From Psychrobacter sp. (GTDB lineage Bacteria > Pseudomonadota > Gammaproteobacteria > Pseudomonadales > Moraxellaceae), in the NCBI GenBank assembly GCA_018260445.1, contig JAGLBE010000003.1:62001-126000 (forward strand): a stretch of 64,000 nt of DNA. Reading direction: 5' to 3'. Both the position numbers and the translations under genes were made by a program. Positions 61,153 to 64,000 of this stretch are shown piece by piece (positions within the stretch are counted from its first letter, which is position 1; the number at the start of each line of letters is the position of its first letter). Below the pieces are notes generated by a model. The model was not told where the DNA came from and did no database searches. It saw only the letters and a list, made by a program, of their open reading frames with translations.

Positions 61153-61713
61153 TTATTTCTTTTTGATTTTCGTTAACAGCGATCGCTTCGCAGGGGCTTC
61201 ATTCTGTTCGATAACCTCGACATAATTTGCCGACGCCAGCGCTAAGTTTTCTTGTTCCTCAGTAGTCGCTTTTTGCTCGGCCTTCTCGATATTGGCATCA
61301 ATGATATTACGAATTAACTGCCAAATAAAACCAATCAGCAAACCCGATGTAAACACCACCAAAATAGGCAATAAATTACTAATGGCCAGGGCATAGTCTT
61401 TTAGTAACAAGCCATAAATGACCGCAATACTCGCTGGGGCAATATCCCCTGTTTCGCCAATCCCCATACTGGGCGTCAATAATACAGCAAAGACAGCAAG
61501 CCAGCTCATACCGCCAATAGGGCTGGGTAAAATGCGCACAATAAACAGCCACAAAACCAGCACAATCACCGAAAACCCAACATAGGCATATAAGGGCAAC
61601 ATATCTGGCGGCACATTGGCCACCAAATGGGACCATAGTACGATAAGATTGCTGACAGCATCGCTGATGCTATCAAGGGGCAAATTAGAAATAAGTGAGG
61701 CTAACCAATCCAT
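61153..61713 (-). CDS. Unknown integral membrane protein (186 aa)
   Basis: Not recognised. Four to five hydrophobic segments are seen (about residues 42-64, 68-82, 92-108 and 112-132), with a Lys/Glu-rich C-terminal tail of about 50 residues (NIEKAEQKATTEEQEN to the end, rich in K). No known motif. A VWA/MoxR pair lies on one side and ycgL-like on the other; no link is evident. Confidence 0.75.
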   Translation of the reverse strand: MDWLASLISNLPLDSISDAVSNLIVLWSHLVANVPPDMLPLYAYVGFSVIVLVLWLFIVRILPSPIGGMSWLAVFAVLLTPSMGIGETGDIAPASIAVIYGLLLKDYALAISNLLPILVVFTSGLLIGFIWQLIRNIIDANIEKAEQKATTEEQENLALASANYVEVIEQNEAPAKRSLLTKIKKK

Positions 61714-62137
61714 GCAATGCTCAGTCTAAAAGTAAATAATACCAAGGTTTACACCCAACCTATCATGGGGCAGGGCTTAATGTTTGTTCATCGTTTAAGA
61801 TAATGTTTGTTCATCGTTTAAGATAAGCGGGTTTTGCAAAGGTATCGTATCAAGTGAAACACATGGCTTGAACCATCTACTTTTTAGTAGTCTGCTTAAC
61901 AACAGCAGTAGACTGCATAACGAGACGATGGTGTCGCAGTGCGATTAATTGCCCATATTCTACCATGACTGGATAAATAATGAACCTGCGTTATGTGGTC
62001 AATGGGTTTATAGAGTCGCCCGTTATCGCTATTTGTAGTGACTGATAGCACTGGCGACTTATCATCAAAACCTAGTATCTAACATCTTGGCGCCGTTAAT
62101 CCTTTACTTTTTTGACGTCAATCTAACCATACTAACC
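61714..62137. other. Non-coding gap
   Basis: No gene is supported. It contains the 23-bp duplication at 61778-61823. No confident promoter or terminator stands out. Confidence 0.5.
61778..61823. repeat. 23-bp perfect tandem duplication
   Basis: Two identical copies beginning TAATGTTTGTTCATCG lie in contact, 65-110 bases upstream of the membrane protein gene ending at 61713. Confidence 0.9.
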
Positions 62138-62488
62138 CTAATCATACTTTTTATCTTGCGCCGCTTTCATGCTCGACTGCGCCCGTGCTGTCAACACATC
62201 GGCTGGGGGCGATTGCACAAAATAGCCTTGTGATTCAAGTTTACTACGCACCTCATTAATATCCACTCGTGCCAATTTTTCTTTAGCGGCTAAATCCAAG
62301 TGCATCAACAACTTACCCTCGCCCAAACTCTGGCGCAACGCCTTTGGCAACACGGCCAACGAATCTTTAGTGTCATAAGTGTCATTAGTGTCATTCGTTT
62401 CAGGGTCACTGCCATTGATAGAGTCTGGGCGAGCGATATAGACATACATCTCGGAGTGTTTGGGAAATTTATAGATATCGCAATGCAT
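62138..62488 (-). CDS. YcgL-domain protein
   Basis: Small cytoplasmic protein of the YcgL family (CDIYKFPKHSEMYVYIARP, LPKALRQSLGEGKLLMHLDL, DINEVRSKLESQGYFVQSPP). Between the two conserved parts is a short low-complexity loop (TNDTNDTYDTKDS, about residues 33-43) built from 9-bp units in the DNA. Biological role of the family is not established; some members have been linked to RNA handling or cell division regions by genome context. Confidence 0.85.
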   Translation of the reverse strand: MHCDIYKFPKHSEMYVYIARPDSINGSDPETNDTNDTYDTKDSLAVLPKALRQSLGEGKLLMHLDLAAKEKLARVDINEVRSKLESQGYFVQSPPADVLTARAQSSMKAAQDKKYD

Positions 62489-62552
62489 GAAGACAACCTT
62501 ATTAGTATTAGTGACATTAGTATAAGTGACGATTGATGAGTAATCATTGGGT

Positions 62553-62594
62553 AGTGCTGATTGGTTAGTGCTGATTGGTTAGTGGTCAGTGGTT
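62553..62594. repeat. 14-bp tandem repeat, 2 exact and 1 decayed copy
   Basis: AGTGCTGATTGGTT twice, then a diverged copy, upstream of the YcgL gene on the minus strand. Confidence 0.8.
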
Positions 62595-62755
62595 AGCCAC
62601 TACCGTTTAAAAAGCACTGGTTTAAAACAGTTATTTAGAAACAAGGCCCACCATCATAAACGCAATACATGGTCGGTTCAATTTGATTTTGTTATACTAC
62701 GACTCTTAAAATTCATGCTGCAATAACGATTTTAGCAACCTAATACTAGGTTTAA

Positions 62756-62950
62756 ACCATTCATTGGCCAGGTATAGGTGACCAATGCTTACAGGGTGAC
62801 TACGCACTGTCCACACAATGGGCGCTTGTTTTTGCTATTTTAGGTATTATTTTAGGGGCTATTGGTTATTTCGACCGATTGCCCTATTTGGCACAACCTT
62901 TTTGTCGCCACAGTTTTAGCGTAACTATTTATCGTAGCTATTTATCGTAA
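62756..62950 (+). pseudogene. Possible remnant or non-ATG small membrane ORF before gcvT
   Basis: A 64-codon open frame with no ATG, GTG or TTG before its hydrophobic part reads IHWPGIGDQCLQGDY and then WALVFAILGIILGAIGYFD, which looks like one membrane helix followed by RLPYLAQPF. It ends in a stop within the 13-bp repeats. It could be a decayed gene or chance; low confidence. The rest of the 514-base gap upstream of gcvT shows no supported gene. Confidence 0.25.
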
Positions 62951-62985
62951 CTGTTTATCGTAACTGTTTATCGTAACTGTTTTAT
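62921..62985. repeat. 13-bp tandem repeat, 5 copies, upstream of gcvT
   Basis: GTAACTATTTATC, GTAGCTATTTATC, GTAACTGTTTATC twice, and GTAACTGTTTTAT, contiguous, ending 17 bases before the gcvT start, just upstream of its ribosome binding site. Confidence 0.9.
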
Positions 62986-63002
62986 TAACATAAGGATTGC
63001 CC

Positions 63003-64000
63003 ATGACCACCACCCCTGCCGCCCTGCAACGTACGCCCTTTTATCAAGCGCATCTTGACGCCAATGGCAAAATTGTTGATTTTTTTGGTTGGGAGTTGCC
63101 CATTCACTATGGCTCACAACTCGATGAGCACAACGCGGTGCGCAGCGATGCAGGCATGTTTGATGTCTCACATATGGTGATAACCGATGTTAGTGGTGCC
63201 GAGGCCAAGCCATGGCTACAAAAACTACTCGCCAATGACGTGGCCAAACTAAAAACAGTGGGTAAAGCCTTATATTCGGCGATGCTCAATGATGATGGCG
63301 GTATTATTGATGACTTAATCGTGTATCGGATGAATGAGAGTGAAACCGAGTACCGTATTGTCTCTAATGCTGCCACGCGTGATAAGGATTTGGCGCAGTT
63401 TCATGCCATTGCCCAAGGGTTCAAGGTTGAACTGAGCGAGCGTCCTGAACTGGCTATGTTGGCGGTTCAAGGGCCTAACGCTATTGCGAAACTAAGTGCA
63501 GCCAAACCCGCTTGGGCAGACAGGTTAACGGCGCTTAAGCCTTTTGTTGGTGCTGATTTGAGCGCTATTGAAGGTGCAACTAATCAAGGCGGCGAGTGGT
63601 TTGTGGCGCGCACCGGTTATACGGGTGAAGACGGTGTCGAAGTGATGTTACAGGGTGATGATGCCAATGATTTTTTTAAGCTGCTCATTGCACATGGCAT
63701 AGCGCCTGCTGGTCTTGGCGCCCGTGATACCTTGCGTTTAGAGGCGGGCATGAATTTGTATGGTCAAGATATGGATGAGTCGGTTAGCCCCTATGAGTGC
63801 AACATGGCCTGGACGCTGGCTTTAAAAGATGCGCGAGATTTTGTGGGTCGACAAGCGTTGGTTGCCAAGCAGGCGGCGGCGAAAGCAGCAGGCACAGCAA
63901 TGCAGCAGGTTGGCCTAGTATTAGAGGGTCGAGGCGTGTTACGGGCGGGCATGGCGGTGGCGATTGATTCAGATAACGACAGTCAAAGTAGTCATAGCCA
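63003..64000 (+). CDS. gcvT: Aminomethyltransferase (glycine cleavage T protein), partial
   Basis: T protein of the glycine cleavage system; transfers the methylene unit to tetrahydrofolate. AAGGA precedes the ATG by seven bases. Conserved stretches are [29 protein letters not shown] and [13 protein letters not shown], with [18 protein letters not shown]. The frame is open at the right edge, so about 332 codons are visible and the C-terminus is missing. The last visible residues ([11 protein letters not shown]) look like a low-complexity insert. gcvH and gcvP may follow outside the window. Confidence 0.94.
   Translation, partial: MTTTPAALQRTPFYQAHLDANGKIVDFFGWELPIHYGSQLDEHNAVRSDAGMFDVSHMVITDVSGAEAKPWLQKLLANDVAKLKTVGKALYSAMLNDDGGIIDDLIVYRMNESETEYRIVSNAATRDKDLAQFHAIAQGFKVELSERPELAMLAVQGPNAIAKLSAAKPAWADRLTALKPFVGADLSAIEGATNQGGEWFVARTGYTGEDGVEVMLQGDDANDFFKLLIAHGIAPAGLGARDTLRLEAGMNLYGQDMDESVSPYECNMAWTLALKDARDFVGRQALVAKQAAAKAAGTAMQQVGLVLEGRGVLRAGMAVAIDSDNDSQSSHS

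Noticed and set aside
62641..62710. Promoter with TATACT at 62693-62698 for gcvT
   Set aside because: The -10 box is good but no convincing -35 box lies 16-18 bases upstream, and the distance to gcvT is long.
62489..63002. Glycine riboswitch upstream of gcvT
   Set aside because: I looked for the conserved glycine aptamer core and saw none; the leader is dominated by the 13-bp repeat and a possible gene remnant.

Overview
The window reads as chromosomal DNA of a gammaproteobacterium of the family Moraxellaceae (Psychrobacter/Moraxella type). This is inferred from protein wording and gene order: a fused NuoCD, an Acinetobacter-like NuoA tail and NuoK core, a GlcB-type malate synthase, MiaE, a Gram-negative porin with a short AxA signal peptide, and the neighbourhoods pyrG-kdsA...eno-ftsB-ispD and apbC-dcd. 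I see no rRNA, no CRISPR array, no prophage and no transposase gene. One tRNA (Glu) is present.

Layout. 1-1.3 kb: rnt and tRNA-Glu. 1.6-10.9 kb (minus strand): the housekeeping series pyrG-kdsA and eno-ftsB-ispD, interrupted by a copper module (an HMA-like protein without cysteines, copZ, copA). The module is bracketed by small inverted-repeat elements, one with a perfect 8-bp target duplication. 11-15 kb: porin and glcB. 15.2-20.9 kb: miaE, three small cysteine-free acidic proteins, ppk1, mtgA. 21.1-26 kb: glutaredoxin-like protein, rhomboid protease, MipA/OmpV, TonB-like protein, an unknown acidic protein. 26.2-44.5 kb (minus): complete respiratory complex I (nuoA, B, CD, E to N) followed by a ferredoxin-NADP reductase. 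44.9-48.2 kb: apbC, a DUF2804-like protein, dcd. 48.5-51 kb: 3-hydroxybutyrate/acetoacetate utilisation genes. 51.4-55.4 kb: metG and an SLC13/TrkA-C transporter. 55.7-58.5 kb: the carboxynorspermidine polyamine pair. 58.7-62.5 kb: VWA/MoxR pair, a membrane protein, YcgL. The window ends inside gcvT.

Two cross-cutting features stand out. First, most intergenic regions carry a short perfect or near-perfect tandem repeat (6-23 bp units, 2-7 copies), many just upstream of start codons and some running over a stop codon. Second, several conserved proteins carry low-complexity extensions or inserts, some visibly made of DNA tandem repeats: complex I subunits A, F, G, J, K and M, plus MetG, YcgL and Fpr. 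The clearest case is NuoK, where about 142 extra residues precede a normal 102-residue core and the long start codon has an excellent ribosome binding site.

Most CDS calls rest on recognisable family motifs. Promoters, mobile-element calls and functions of the unknown genes are inferences and are scored lower.
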